A DNA stretch of 64,000 nucleotides from Clitopilus passeckerianus (GCA_944990035.1 CALYLX010000159.1:1116001-1180000); one strand, 5' to 3'. Counted from the stretch's first letter, positions 1-12,174 are shown. The notes: generated from the letters alone by a model not told the origin. Made by a program: numbers and translations.

Positions 1-279
1 ACGCACTTAAGGCGGTTTCTCTTTCTTTGATATCCCGTTATATCTTCGTTTATCGGGTAACTTTGAGTTCTTTTGTTGACTTTTCGATCATCATGGGAAC
101 GACTCTCGAGACCTATTTTGGAACAATCCGCCAAAGCTTTTCGATACCCGAAGTCGACCTCGCGGTGATGGAAGCATACGCATCATGACCTTTCAGGTGG
201 TCCCGATGCCTCTCTGGAAAATGGTTTAAAAGGCGGTTTCTGTCGACAAAAGCCGTGGTGCTCTGGCCCTTCATTCGTT

Positions 280-2721
280 ATGGTTCGCCTCCATCATATC
301 CCCGCCGTCGCTCTTGCTGCCTCCCCGGCTTTCGGAGCCTTGATTCAGAAACCAGACCTTGTTCTGCCATCCTCAGCTGCCGCAAACCGTGATGCTGTCA
401 AGAAGATTTTCACAGACAGTTACACAGCGTACAAGTAAGTGTTGGTTATTGAAGGTCGTAATTAGTTGAATTCTAAGGCTATGACAGACAATATGCCTAT
501 GGCCATGACGACCTGAGCCCCCTCAGTAAAAGTTTTTCGGACGGACGCAATGGCTGGGGTATGAATTTGCCTATCATCTGCTTCTCTCCCCATTCTAACT
601 CGTGGTTTCAGGTGCCTCCATCGTCGATGCAATGAGTACCATGGTTTGTCGGTTTGTCGCAATGGTTGAATTACTCTAATGTTCTCCAACTCTAGTACAT
701 CATGGGCCTCAACGTGAGCACTCGCCTGCCGTGGGGCACAACGACCATACTGACATTGATTCTAGGATCTTTTCACCGACGCTGTCAACTTCGTCGGCAA
801 GATAGACTTTAGCAAATCCAAAACGCCCGATACCGTCAGGTGAGTAGGAAGAGCTTGGATCCACAAGTTACATGCTTGTCTGACTCGGAGACGGTTCTTG
901 ATAGCGTCTTCGAAACCACAATTCGGTATCTCGGAGGGTTCCTCAGTGCTTATGAACTGAGCAATTTTCGCTACCCCATTCTCCTCACGAAGGCCAAGGA
1001 GGTGGCGGATAAAATGGCTTATGCTTGGGTCGGAGTAAGCTTGCATTTACTGGTTATTGAATGTGATTGACGAAAGCTGACGCACGTGAACAACGACAGA
1101 ACAATGATATTCCCTATGGTTTCCTCACTTTCGCCAGCAATACTCCGACGAAATCTAGCGTACGCCGACCCTTTCTGTTCAACCGCCGCATAAACTAAGT
1201 TCACCCACAGTCCAACATCGCAGAAGCTGGAACAGTACGTTGATCGACATTGATTGAAATTCCCCGCTTCTCACTTTCCGAAATTTATTTCGCTTCTTTC
1301 CCCATTCGACCATTGAATAGCTGGCTCTTGAGTGGGAAACGCTCTCAAAGTACACCAAGAATCAGACTTATGCCAATTTGGCAATCAAGTCGCTCCGCCA
1401 TATTGCCAACTTGGTATGTCACCTGAACCAAATTATGTGGTTCTCAGGAGCTAAATGTGTATTTTTCGTCGCGCCTACAGCCGGGACCACTCCCAGGTAT
1501 GTCGTGAATTGCGAAGACGCCCACGTTGTTCATTAGTCCCCGCAGGCCTTGCCGCTCAAGGCATCGATCCCACCAGTGGAAATTTCGTTGGAAGCTACGT
1601 GGTAAGTTCTGGTATGATTGCATTTCTTTTCACATTGCCTAACACGCTTTCTTGGCCAGACATGGGGAGGAGGATCTGACAGTTACTTCGAATACCTCAT
1701 CAAACATGCCCGACTCTCAAACACCAACGACAACATCTATGCCGATACTTGGCACACCGCCGTTGACTCATCTATCAAGAGCCTACTCCGAGTGAGTGAC
1801 TATTTATAAGAACCCTGTCAATGCATGGTTGGCTGACCTCTAGTCCTCCGCTCAAACTAGACCTCCACCGTTGGGAACCATGTCTATCTCGCAGACTTCG
1901 ATGGTTCGAAGATTCGCCATGTTAGTTCACACTTGGCATGCTTCCACGGCGGAAACTGGCTTATGGGTAAGCCCTCACCTCAGGCATTACAGACAATATT
2001 CTGACATGGTGCAGGTGGTAAACTCCTGAACAACCAAACCATTGTGGATATTGCTCTCCAGCTCGTCGACGGATGCTGGAACACCTATGCCAGCACCGCA
2101 ACTGGAATCGGTCCAGAAGCCTTTGCATTCATCTCTTCTGACGGAAACTACACTGGTCCAAGCAACTCAATCAGTGCATCCCAGCAAGCGTTCTACAACA
2201 AGAACGGGTTCTATATCACTTCTTCCCCTTACATCCTCCGCCCTGAGGTCCTTGAAAGCAACTTCTACGCATGGAGGGCAACTGGTGATGCCAAATACCT
2301 CGACCGTGCTGCAAGTGCAGTAGCTGCTTTCCAGAAGCAACTATCTACTCCTGGTGGTTACGCTGGCCTCGAAGACGTCAACGTGAGCGGCGGCAAGAAG
2401 ATTGACGATACCGAGAGTTTCTGGTTTGCAGAGGTATTGAAGTACCTGTACGTCTCAGCTTTTCTAGTTCCGCCAACCAGTTCGCTGATTGTCCTCATTG
2501 TTAGCTTCCTCACTTTTGATGATCCCAAGCATATCAGCTTGGACTCGTACGTCTTCAACACTGAGGCCCACCCCTTCCTCGCTCCCGCGGCCAAGTCGGT
2601 CTATGGAACTCGTTCCCTGGTCCCACCCAAGCCGTTTACCGCCAAGACAGGTCCGCCTCTGCCTGCTATCAGCCCCAACAGGTTCTTGCCACCCAAGACA
2701 ACCCCCCCTGCACAGGCTTGA
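280..2721 (+). CDS. Secreted GH47 alpha-1,2-mannosidase
   Basis: Glycoside hydrolase family 47 enzyme, which trims alpha-1,2-linked mannose from N-glycans using Ca2+. The start at 280 opens a hydrophobic signal peptide (MVRLHHIPAVALAASPAFGA), so the product enters the secretory route. About a dozen small exons spell family blocks in order: GRNGWGASIVDAMSTMYIMG, ETTIRYLGGFLSAYELS, AEAGT followed by LALEWETLSKYT, GGGSDSYFEYLIKHA, HLACFHGGNWLMGG, IGPEAFAF, YILRPEVLESNFYAWRATGD and VFNTEAHPF. The Thr of the last block is the usual Ca2+ ligand. There is no N-terminal membrane anchor beyond the signal peptide and the tail is Pro-rich, so a secreted form is more likely than a type II Golgi form. The family is certain; individual splice sites are inferred. 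Confidence 0.9.
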
Positions 2722-2900
2722 GGTCGAACTGGCTTGAAGGATAGAGATGGCGTAACATTATTGGATATTTAGCTTGCGGTCTTGGTATAGAGTTTATATA
2801 TCGGGTGTTCAGGCTATTTATTGGTATTCAAATTTCTGGAATGACAATTTGCCTCTTATTGATACGAGGTGTACGAGTCTATACACTTGGGTCTAATAAG

Positions 2901-3903
2901 TTATCGACGGCCCGTCCTCAGTTCACCAATCTTCGAAAGAGCTTGCTTTCCAGTGAACACGGTGATGAGGGCGAGGAATGCGCCGTAGGATAGAACCTGG
3001 CCCAGCTTGAGGCCAACCCAGTACCACACCAGCAGACCTTCAAAAGCGGCCAATGAGACAACAAATGATAGTATGCTGGGCGTGTTAAGGTAGGGTATGG
3101 TCGGGGCAGCGAAGGTTGTCCACTTCACGGAGTATTGTAAGAACGAGACAGCACTGAAACTGAGAAATTTGCTTACGAAGGGAAGCAGAATAAACCAGGG
3201 AGACAAGACTTGAACTGCCATGATTGCACTCAGAGCTTTCGGGGGGAGTTTCTGTTCAGGCCGGAAGGTGTGAGCAATTTCGGGTTGCGGGTGGAAGGAT
3301 GCTTCGTCTGGGTGTTGAGGTGTCGGATGTGAAGCAGGAACCACAAGGTCAAACAAGGGGAGAGAAAGAGGCGAGTGTGAAGGAGAGCCAATCAATAGAG
3401 TTACGGAGAGTGGGGAATCGGCGCTTGTTGGAGGGAAAGAGGTGAACGGCTTCGCCATATTCTAGGTGCAAATGAAAGTTTAGAATGAGGAACATATAAC
3501 AGTAAAGAGTCCTAGTACACACCAGCTCGAACTTGGCTTTTCCAGAAGGCGATACTTTCACAGGCTGGATGCCCTCCTCTTCAGTCTTTGGGTCATAGAA
3601 ACGGAGAAAAGTCTGATGCGGCTGGACTCCCTTTCCACCCTCTTTCTCAACAACTTGGAAGTTAATCTTCAAAACATCAGCTTTGTCGAGAACGACTGGG
3701 TGTGCTGATTTTTGAGTCAAAGATAGCCTGCAAGCCATTGAATGTAAGTAGCTGGTAACATGCATGTGTGCCAGAACTCACGGTTCAGAACGTATCTGTA
3801 CACCTCCAGATGCAACGACGAAACGAGGTGACTGCAATGTCAGAGATGCTGCCTGCACTCCGAGTCCGGCAGCCAGCAGCGCGAACAGATACGCTGAGAA
3901 CAT
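2901..3903 (-). CDS. SWP1: Oligosaccharyltransferase subunit Swp1 / ribophorin II
   Basis: Subunit of the ER oligosaccharyltransferase complex that N-glycosylates nascent proteins. Exon 1 from 3903 encodes a cleavable signal peptide (MFSAYLFALLAAGLGVQA). It is followed by a beta-rich lumenal part, seen in LTLQSPRFVVASGG, then DKADVLKINFQVVEKEGGKG and QTFLRFYDPKTEEEG. After an intron near 3470-3530 comes VTLLIGSPSHSPLSLPLFDL, a hallmark of this family, then HTFRPEQKLPP and three hydrophobic membrane helices near the C-terminus. The product is about 280 residues, as in fungal Swp1, shorter than animal ribophorin II. The gene is convergent with the GH47 gene, 180 bp apart; both serve glycoprotein processing, but the neighbourhood is probably coincidental. 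Confidence 0.88.
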
Positions 3904-4061
3904 TTTGGTCGATGAGCTTTGAACGGCACACCCGTTGCAGCAAGTCGACGTGTTATGGTTAGGTCACGTGATGCAACCTACAATTATCGCATCGACTGGA
4001 GAAAGTGCCGGTACTTGGCGGAAAAGACTGGGTGAACTTGCATGTACTTAGCAATCCAACC

Positions 4062-4134
4062 GTCCGAATAGCTAAGTGGTTATAGCATGCGATTGCAGAT
4101 CGCAGGGTCGGGTGTTCGAATCACCCTTCGGACT
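4062..4134 (+). tRNA. tRNA-Cys (GCA)
   Basis: Complete intron-less cloverleaf. The acceptor stem is GTCCGAA with TTCGGAC, the D stem is GCTA/TAGC, the anticodon stem is TGCGA/TCGCA with loop TTGCAGA (anticodon GCA), and the T stem is GGGTG/CACCC with loop TTCGAAT. The discriminator base is T, as expected for tRNA-Cys, and a T run follows as an RNA polymerase III stop. Confidence 0.96.
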
Positions 4135-4345
4135 TTTGGGTTATATTTCCACACCCTTGTAATATTTTGTAACTGTTGCATTTTGGCTTGATATTGGCTC
4201 AAGTTATTGAACCCCTTTACAGCGATGTGGGCTCGAATTAGAATGATATCAACTAATGAGCATTCACATGTATGAAACATCCAAGTCTGCAGTGTTTCCT
4301 TTCACGCGTTCACCAAAAATGCTGATCGAAAAAGAAAGCATATTC

Positions 4346-4418
4346 AGTTCCAAGGGTGATTCGAACACCCGACCCTGCGATCTGCAATCGCATGCTATAA
4401 CCACTTAGCTATTGGAAC
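4346..4418 (-). tRNA. tRNA-Cys (GCA), second copy, convergent
   Basis: The body is identical to the tRNA-Cys at 4062-4134, including D arm, anticodon arm (GCA) and T arm. The acceptor stem is GTTCCAA with TTGGAAC: pairs 3-70 and 5-68 both differ from the other copy, and each change is compensated so pairing is intact. The discriminator is T and T runs follow on the minus strand near 4325-4335. Both copies therefore look functional. Confidence 0.95.
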
Positions 4419-4551
4419 TGTGGTAACAGTTCGAATGTTTACATTTGTTATACCTTTAGCCTGGCTGATCTCGACGCGACGCGTCACCTTCGTCGATCAA
4501 GTCACTACTTTCACCCTTCAATCACTCCTGCTCACCATCGTCTCAATCACC

Positions 4552-6302
4552 ATGGCCGACGTCGAAATGAAGTCCACAGACGCGCAGGCTAAGAAGGAAG
4601 AGAAGCCAGTGAAGGAAGACAAAGAGAAGAAAAAGGATGATACCAAACCCAAACCACCAACGCCAGTCCAGGAGATCAAGTCGAATATTGCACTGATTGA
4701 ACGTGCAGTTGCAACGTTGGAACCCCGTTTCACTCATCGCGCCTTGCGAACATTGGCTGCACTCAGGAAAAAGCTCGACTATCAGGTGCTGAAAACTGCA
4801 GTTCAAGAGGTGTATAAGAAGGGTCAGTCGGTTCTCGCTAGGCTTGTGGGCTCGCATGATTAATTGACCTCCAGATATTCCTGAAAAACAAGCCTTGCTA
4901 TCATGGATCCCCGACCCTCCTTCCAGCGAGATTAAGATGGAAGTAGAACCTACTGAGACCGCCCCAGCTGCTCAACCCGTCCCGAATTCCAAGACTCCCG
5001 AATTCGAGCCGGTACCAGAGACCGAGATCTACCTGCGACTTTTGATCATCCACCATTTGCTTACTACTCCCGAACACTATGAGAGAGCCATTGCTCTCGT
5101 TCAGGAGACGGTTGACAAGATGCAAGCACTCAACAGGCGGAGTATGGATCCTATCGCTGCCAAAATCTGGTTTGCAGTCGAACGAGCATATGAACTCGGT
5201 GGAGAGTTGGCTGATGTTAGACCGTAAGAATCCTCATCCTTCTGCATGAACCGCCTTCAATAACACTACTTCACCATCAGGGTATTTTTGGCCGCTCAGA
5301 GAACTGCTTCTCTCCGCAACGATGATGAAACCCAAGCATCTCTCATCAACCGTCTCTTACGCAACTACATCCACTATTCTTTATACTCACAAGCCGATAA
5401 ACTTGTCTCAAAAACTACTTTCCCTACATCCGCTGGAAACCCGCAGCATGCAAGATACCACTATTACCTTGGCCGTATCAAGGCAGTCCAGCTGAATTAC
5501 AGTGAGGCCCACACCAACCTACAACAGGCCATTCGTCGTGCTCCTCAGCCGAAGACGGCTCCCGGCTTCTATCAGGCCGTGCATAAGCTATTCATCGTTG
5601 TAGAATTGCTCATGGGTGAGATCCCTGAAAGGAGTCTATTCAGACATCCCGTGCTGGAGAAAGCTCTAATGGCATATTTCGAGATCGTGAAAGGTCTGTT
5701 CATCCTCATGGGCTTGTTTTTGCAAAATATCTGATACATGGACTAGCTGTCCGGACTGGCTCTCTCTCAATCTTCCAATCTACCCTTTCTAACCACGCTG
5801 CCCAGTTCGAGTCGGACAAAACTTACTCCCTTGTTGCTCGTCTCCGCCAGAACGTTATCAAGACTGGTATCCGCCGATTGTCGCTGTCCTACTCTCGTAT
5901 ATCCCTCAAGGATATTTGCATCAAGCTATACCTGGACTCTGAAGAGGATGCCGAGTACATTGTAGGCAAAGCCATCAGGGATGGTGTCATTGAAGGGCGA
6001 ATTGTTCATGAGAAGGGTTGGATGGAGTGCTGGACACAGAAGAGCGGGTACGGACCCGAGGTCAGCGATGTCTTCGGAAGGCGAATTGCTTTCTGCTTGG
6101 AGCTTCATAACGAGAGTATCAAGGTAATGGTTGACAGCAATTCATTGATAAGAGCAAAGCTGACGATTTTTGTTTCTTTTAGGCCATGAGATACCCTCTG
6201 AACGCTCATCGGAAAGAGCTTCGTGCTGCTGAGGATGCTCGCGAAAGGGAGAGAGAGCTTGCTAAAGAGATCCAAGACCTGGACGATATGGGCGACTTCT
6301 AG
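4552..6302 (+). CDS. RPN3: 26S proteasome regulatory subunit Rpn3 (PSMD3)
   Basis: Non-ATPase lid subunit of the 19S proteasome cap. The start at 4552 ([18 protein letters not shown]) begins a Lys/Glu-rich tail. Five exons follow, with introns near 4823-4874, 5226-5280, 5694-5746 and 6124-6182. Conserved blocks are [60 protein letters not shown] and [24 protein letters not shown]-type winged-helix part includes [15 protein letters not shown] and [15 protein letters not shown], and the acidic end DDMGDF matches the family. Length, about 480 residues, is normal. The tRNA-Cys pair lies just upstream, and the minus-strand copy ends 130 bp before the start codon. Confidence 0.95.
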
Positions 6303-6468
6303 CTGTAGATATACGACGAATCCATTAAACTCCATAACGATACATTCATAATTTTCCTCTTTGTGGACCTTTGTTGAGAGTAAACGTGAATTGGACGCGA
6401 GTTGGGTAACGCCATCTACGTAATCGGCCTCGACTTTTCTTTGAACTCATTTACCACCACTTGGCGCA

Positions 6469-7353
6469 ATGTCGATAAACCAGAAACTCTCATTCGTGTC
6501 GAGAATGTTGCAACGGATGAGAATAGGGGCGTCTGTACGTGCTTCAGAAGTGGGACCAATGGCTGGAAGCTGACTGGAAGAATGCTACTAGACTCGGTGT
6601 GTTGGGCAAGACCTACAAGGTTCGTATACCTCGCAGATAACTTCTGGTTCAAGCCTGATTCGGCGAATTTGCTTAGGGAACAAGTACTTTGAAACTGCTG
6701 GTCAAGTGGACGGTTGGTGGGCTTATATAAATAATTTCTTGACGCACGAACATCTTTTCATGTCATACTTGATCTTGCAGGAGGACGAAACGGACCGTGA
6801 AATATTTCAAGGAGGAGGACGTTTGGAACTACATTGGTGGAGGAAAGAGGCTACCCAGTACGTGTGCTATACCATCACGGCTTCACGAACAGTATTACTC
6901 ACACCCACGTCCAGTCCAATGGTCATCATGGCTCTCGCACACAAGACCGCATCCACCAACTCTCGAGGTCCGCATCCGTTCTCTTCTGTGTACGAATTGC
7001 TGACGTGTTTTGTAGGAACTGCAAGCAGACTACGTACGACAACAGCGGGTTCAGGCCAATGTTGCTCTCATTGAGCAGCGAGATAAAGAAGAGCGCGAAC
7101 AGATGCTACGGCTCAATGGACCTGGCAAACTGCAAAAAGATGCATCAAGCAACCCTCCAGGCTCCAGCACGGGGCCCTCTTCACTCCCCTCACGAACGCA
7201 CTGGAACAGGAAACGACAGCAAATGAGAAAGTCGAGAATATCCAGCAGGACAAGGTGGATAGGAAGGAGGGCCTCCCTAAAATGGCGAAGAAGGATGATT
7301 ATGAACCAGAGAGCTGGTCACCGAGAGTTGGAATTCGGAGAGGCAGAGGTTGA
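6469..7353 (+). CDS. NDUFAF2-like complex I assembly factor (tail frameshifted)
   Basis: Mitochondrial NDUFAF2/NDUFA12-type protein that assists assembly of respiratory complex I. Spliced by eye (introns 6496-6547, 6624-6676, 6717-6780, 6858-6914 and 6968-7015) it gives KWDQWLEADWKNATRLGVLG, NKYFETAGQVDG, RTKRTVKYFKEEDVWNYI, the family motif QWSSWLSHTRPHPPTLEELQ and then ADYVRQQRVQANVALIEQRD. Reading on in that frame from about 7180 gives an Arg-rich tail ending at 7435. A shift of one base near the GGGG run at 7171-7174 instead gives ALEQETTANEKVENIQQDK and a tail with PESWSPR, as expected for this family, ending at 7353. No GT-AG intron fits between the two frames. Either a real one-base loss or a sequencing error; the short first exon is also uncertain. 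Confidence 0.72.
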
Positions 7354-7593
7354 TGATGGTGAATTTCTTAGATTGGATATCTCTACAAAGTATGTGAACT
7401 CCAATATATTTCGTGCTCTATCTACACTGGCTTGAGTCTGTATCGCTGCATTCCTCATTTTGCTGAGTTCCTGATAGCCTGAACCATGTGTTGTTGTGTG
7501 GATCCTCCCAAGTGCCCAATCCAATCATGCACCTGACATCACTTCTTGATTCCTATTTCTGGCTTGCGGCAGGCACCTTCGACTTCAGCGGCC

Positions 7594-9257
7594 ATGTCCA
7601 TGGGCTATTTCGAATTGGTTGTCGACGATGTGCTATACGCTATCCTTTCCTACCTCAGCCTCAAAGACGTCTTGAATTGTCGGCAGGTATTTCATCTATC
7701 AAATCTCGATAGCACCCACACTCATACGCAAGATCCATGATTAGGTATGCAGAAGGTTCTTCAATGCGACTGCGCAGAGGTCGATATGGGCAGAACTCTA
7801 CTCTCGCCGCACACTCCTTCTCCCCAACGGGCCCTTACCTACGCAGTCGTCACGAGAGCTGGAACAGTTGATCAAGCGGGCAAGTATCCTCAGGCACAAC
7901 TTGAGCAACTCGGATGCACAAGAATACGAGTCGCGGGCTTTCACCTTGGAAGCAAGTGGCTTGTGGGATGGCATACGCCAACACAGAATGGTGTGCAATC
8001 GATATCTTGTGTCTATGACTACCTACGGCTTCAAGATACATGACTTGGACCTTGAAGAAGAGAACTGGGGACGAGAGATGATCTCGTATTCCTTCCCAGA
8101 ACATGAAGGGCTCGACTGGGGCGAAATGTATTACGATCAATTTGCTGTTGGAGTGAATGAAGCGGACAACGTCCTCTATGTTGCTTACTTTACGGAGAGC
8201 GATCTGTACGTCATCACGAAAGTTCCAAATGGAAACCCTTCCAATTCACAAGTTTCTCTAGGAATGTGCTCAAAGCGGATCTGCCTCTCTTCCCTGATTC
8301 AAAGGTGGTTCGGGTGGCAACGCTTCCTCGTCTCAGAGAGACGAGGCAATGCCCTGACGTGGGCATGGTCATGAGATACCACTACATCCTCCTACTGACT
8401 ATACCGGAAGATCCTTGTGATCCCGTGGAGGTATTCAACATTCTAACAAATGATGTTATTCGCGTGGAACAGAATGTGAGCAAGGTTCCATTCCTTGATG
8501 TCTGATGCATAACTAAACGTTCAGTTTTGCAGGAGAACGTTGGATCCTACTATGACCTCGACCAGCTCACATACATTTTCACGCCGACCAAGTTCATCCT
8601 GATTTTTTGGAACCGTATCCAAATCTACGACCTCTCCCTTTCGGCATCGGCAGATACCCCGTTGAATGCCAAAGTCTGGCCCCCAACTCATGTGGCAGAG
8701 GGATCACCACACTTCATTATAGGCACGTCCAATGAATGTCTGGATATCCTCTCCACTTCTATCGACCCTAAGACGAACATAATCTCATTCTTCATCGCCG
8801 CTCGCAGCTACAACAACACTTCCACCCGTGGTGTGCTTATTCCTGCAGTTGTTGGAATAAGCCTTTCCCCGATGGATCAGCAGACTTGACTGCTGAATAT
8901 GCACCTGCCGATTCACGATGGCAGTTGGTAGCCAAAACACCGTTTTTGACCTCTCATTCTGGTCGCGGTGTTGCTGTTACGACAGTAGTTGATTCTCGGA
9001 AGTTTGATGAGGGCCATGGTCATGTCATCGATTTCAATGGCCTCGCTACTAAATACAGATGTGCAGATACGTACATGGCTTATCATCTCAATGCTCAACA
9101 GGGCTGTCCATCTCTATCTATCTCTGCTTTCAGTAGTAAACATAACGCACAATTATTTGGGTTTAATGGGTTTACTGGGGTTTTATATACTGGGACACGC
9201 GAGCCTTCGGAAAGTGTTACTTTTCTGGCCACTCGTTTCGCACCGAAATTATGGTAG
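7594..9257 (+). CDS. F-box domain protein
   Basis: Probable substrate adaptor of an SCF ubiquitin ligase. The N-terminal F-box reads VVDDVLYAILSYLSLKDVLN, CRQ, then after an intron at about 7687-7744 VCRRFFNATAQRSIWAELY. The rest, about 450 residues, resembles the beta-propeller-like C-terminal halves of agaric F-box proteins, but no catalytic or repeat motif is clear. Further introns are inferred at 8205-8263 (donor gtacgt), about 8476-8533 and 8831-8880; the last is needed to avoid a stop at 8886-8888. An in-frame ATG lies upstream at 7546, but 7594 puts the F-box at the N-terminus as is usual. The target is unknown. Confidence 0.75.
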
Positions 9258-9554
9258 TAAAATATCGTGTTTTTTACAACAGAATATACCCTTAAATTCG
9301 AATTCAGTTCTGTTTGCTGCACTGACCTGGCAAGAATTGGGTAACAACTTCCAGCCACTCCAATGACACTGCCACCGGCTGGGAAGCTTCTGACTTCCGG
9401 TTTCCCCATTTAGACCTGGCCTTGTGACTGAACTTAAAGAACACTTCGGGTTCAATGCACACCAATTGCACACCTTCGCCGATAACGGTCACTGCCTTTA
9501 TTAAAGTGTTGCTGGCTACGCCAGTGTGGCCGGCACCAATATCTCTATCTTCCA

Positions 9555-12174
9555 ATGCATCATGCACTTAGAAATCTACGTTCTCTCTTTCGTTTACTAC
9601 AAAAACTCCTCGTCAACAGCCTGTCGTCCACTGTAAAGAAGTTGTTGTTGCAATGGGCTCTTGCGGCAGTCAACTGGACAAAAGGAATGGCTCTGAGAGT
9701 GCTCAGGCGCAAAGAAAAGCCACGGCGCCCCGAAATTATATCTCCAGAACCCCAAAACGACGACGCTGTGATTTGCTACTCACAAGAGCCGTCATCTCGT
9801 GCCGTGCAAGTCTGGACGGAGCCGAAGCAGGCCAGCTTTGCCGACGCAGAAAAAGCTCCTAAGGACCGATTTGATACTCTACGATCGGATACGCTTGTCG
9901 CATCGCCCGAGATAGAGTCTCCACCATTCCAAGGCACCGGTTGCGTGACTTACGTCGATCTTGACATTGACTTCTCGAGCATCACGGAGAAATTCAACGA
10001 GGAACGTTTATGGCCAACATCCCCAGAACAAATCAATAACGATAGATATGACAAGAGACATCCGAGGTATGTATATCATATCAAAGTCTCTTCCAGTTCT
10101 CAATATTTACGCCATGCAGGCCACGGCGTCAAACACAGTTCACCATTCAACCAATGACCATTGCTTTCCAGAGGTGGCTGTACTCTCCCTCTACCATACA
10201 GAACTGTCCTAACGAACTGAATGTGCAGAGAGAAACAGCTTCCTTATGGTTGGGCCGCTATGCAACATCCTGAAGGGGCCTTGTATTTCTTCCACGTGGA
10301 ATCTGTAAGTCGCCTGAACTACGAAGACAAGTCCTCACCTAATCTGACGCTCCCAAAGCGCGCGTTCACTGATATTGACCTTTACGATGAGGCCAAAGCG
10401 GAACAAATCTGCTTAGGACTACAAGCCATCAACGATGCCTGCACAGCTCGCTCGATAGATCGAAGGGATGTGGACATCGTTCTAAGCATTCTTGATTTCG
10501 AGCCGGATGACATCTGGACTGGCTATTACTTTGCAAAGCATTCTACTCGTTCTATCTTCTTCTTGCACCCGGTGGATCTGGCCGATTATTCTGCTGCATG
10601 CCTGGATGTCATGGGTGCAGAATGTCCAGCACATATCGGTAAATATGTTGGTTTTGACTTGAAGCCGGTCCCTATGCTCACCGCAATACTCGCGCAGAGC
10701 ATGAAGTACATGCTCAATATTGGTGAGAAAAGGCAGACCTGAGAGAACGAGTGGGCTAATACGGACTACAGGACACACTGCACGCAATACCCCAATAGCC
10801 TAGCGTTGACAACAGAGCTTGCGAATGAATTCAAGGATACGGTGACATATTACATGGGAGGCAAGTATCATCTTACAACATCCAAATCTCAGTTTACTTA
10901 TTTCTCCTTAGATGTGATGCTTTCCCGAACTTCAACGGTTCCGTATACTCTAGATGAGCTCGAAAGGATGCTTTCTCTGGCAAATCATATCCGAAGTTCG
11001 TCTACATTACTAGATCCCGGCCTTCCGCATTAACCTCTTCAACGACAGAAAATACACACGCCGGCACCAACCTTCACGGCACAGCTTGCGTCCTGAGTGG
11101 CTTTATGACATGCTTCAGTCAGTACTTCAACTATGCTTACGACGATTTCAGCTAATCTTGGTGTCGTAGCTCGAAATCGTTTCTATAACTTCCACGGCCA
11201 ACACAGTGCCCGGCTGGAACGCGATAGATCTGTGCATGGAGAGGCAACTTGCACACGTTCGTGGATCATCAAAACCCTTTCCCCACTTCTCTTCTGTGCC
11301 CCAGATGTTCACCTACGAGGCATGGAGAAGATATGGATTGATAATAAACTCAGCCAAGTCTGGTGGAATTCGTTCATGGGGAAGCTGTACACCGAATGGC
11401 AGGAATTCGTGCTCTACGTAAGTGTGACCTTGACCTTCCTCCCCATCTCATGGTCGCTGAGAGGACTTGTAACAGGGTACTGTGCTCCTGAATGCAAACG
11501 TGGCGTTCTTGGCCATACAAAGCGTTGACGAAGCAAGCGAGGGGCCTGCGAGGTCTTCTGCTCAAATCGCCAGCTACGCATCCGTCATCGCCAGCATGGG
11601 CTGCATCATTGTCGGCCTTGTGCTCATACGATCAAACCGAAGTAAAGCAAAAGAAACTGCGCTCGATGCTGTGAGTACGATCGGTTTTACCTATATTGAA
11701 ACTATTAAAGGTCACAACAGGCGGCGTACATGAACAGAATCTGCGCGCGCCCGTATGGCTTGGAGATGTTCTCGATCATGTGCAGTCTGCCTTATGCACT
11801 GCTGATGTGGGCGTACGTGCCTCCTTTTGTCGGATCGTCTTCATACTCAAGCTTTCGACAGAACGGTGGCATTCTTGGCTGCTTTCGTCCTCATGGTCTT
11901 TGAAGATTCCGATATCTATACCCGTGTTCTTCTCGGTGTGGCCAGCTTTGTGCTAGCCTGTCTCATTACATGGTGTGTCTACATGCAATGGGAGAAACGA
12001 GCCGCGGAAATTGCAGCTGCGACACCGTCTGAAACGGAAGAACCCAAAAAACCAGTCGGGCAGCTCAGCAAACTTGCGGTTCCGATCCGAAGGATGTCGT
12101 CGAGCCTGAAATGGCCTACATTCCTCCAGCGTCCTCGGAGATCGACAGTTGATTCTGATCGGACTGCTGTGTAA
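9555..12174 (+). CDS. WW-like domain / multi-transmembrane protein (copy 1)
   Basis: Member of an uncharacterised agaric family; its paralogue is at 14575-16514. Order: a basic N-terminal helix (MHHALRNLRSLFRLLQKLL), a low-complexity linker, and a half WW domain LPYGWAAMQHPEGALYFFHV lacking the second Trp. An alpha-helical middle follows with DVDIVLSILDFEPDD and DVMLSRTSTVPYTLDELERM, then FYNFHGQHSARLERDRSV, SPLLFCAPDVHLRGMEKIWI and WWNSFMGKLYTEWQEFVLYG. About four C-terminal membrane helices include IASYASVIASMGCIIVGLVL, YALLMWATVAFLAAFVLMVF and VLLGVASFVLACLITWCVYM, with a cytosolic basic tail. About nine introns; the one at 10861-10911 uses a GC donor. Function unknown; a membrane-anchored protein-binding role is only an inference. 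Confidence 0.75.
10861..10911 (+). other. GC-AG intron inside the WW-like membrane gene
   Basis: The exon end AG is followed by gcaagt, the typical strong context of GC donors, and the intron ends cttag. Splicing here joins G to AT and yields DVMLSRTSTVPYT, matching DVLTSPTSTFPYS at the same place in the paralogue, where the donor is a normal GT. The nearest GT alternative, four bases downstream, leads to an early stop. Confidence 0.75.

Noticed and set aside
8831..8880. Frameshift in the F-box gene at 8831-8888
   Set aside because: A normal 50-nt intron (gtgtgc...atcag) restores the frame, so no lesion is needed.
9304..9567. 87-codon open frame on the minus strand between the F-box and WW-like genes
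   Set aside because: It overlaps the start of the WW-like gene, has no family likeness or introns, and probably arises by chance.
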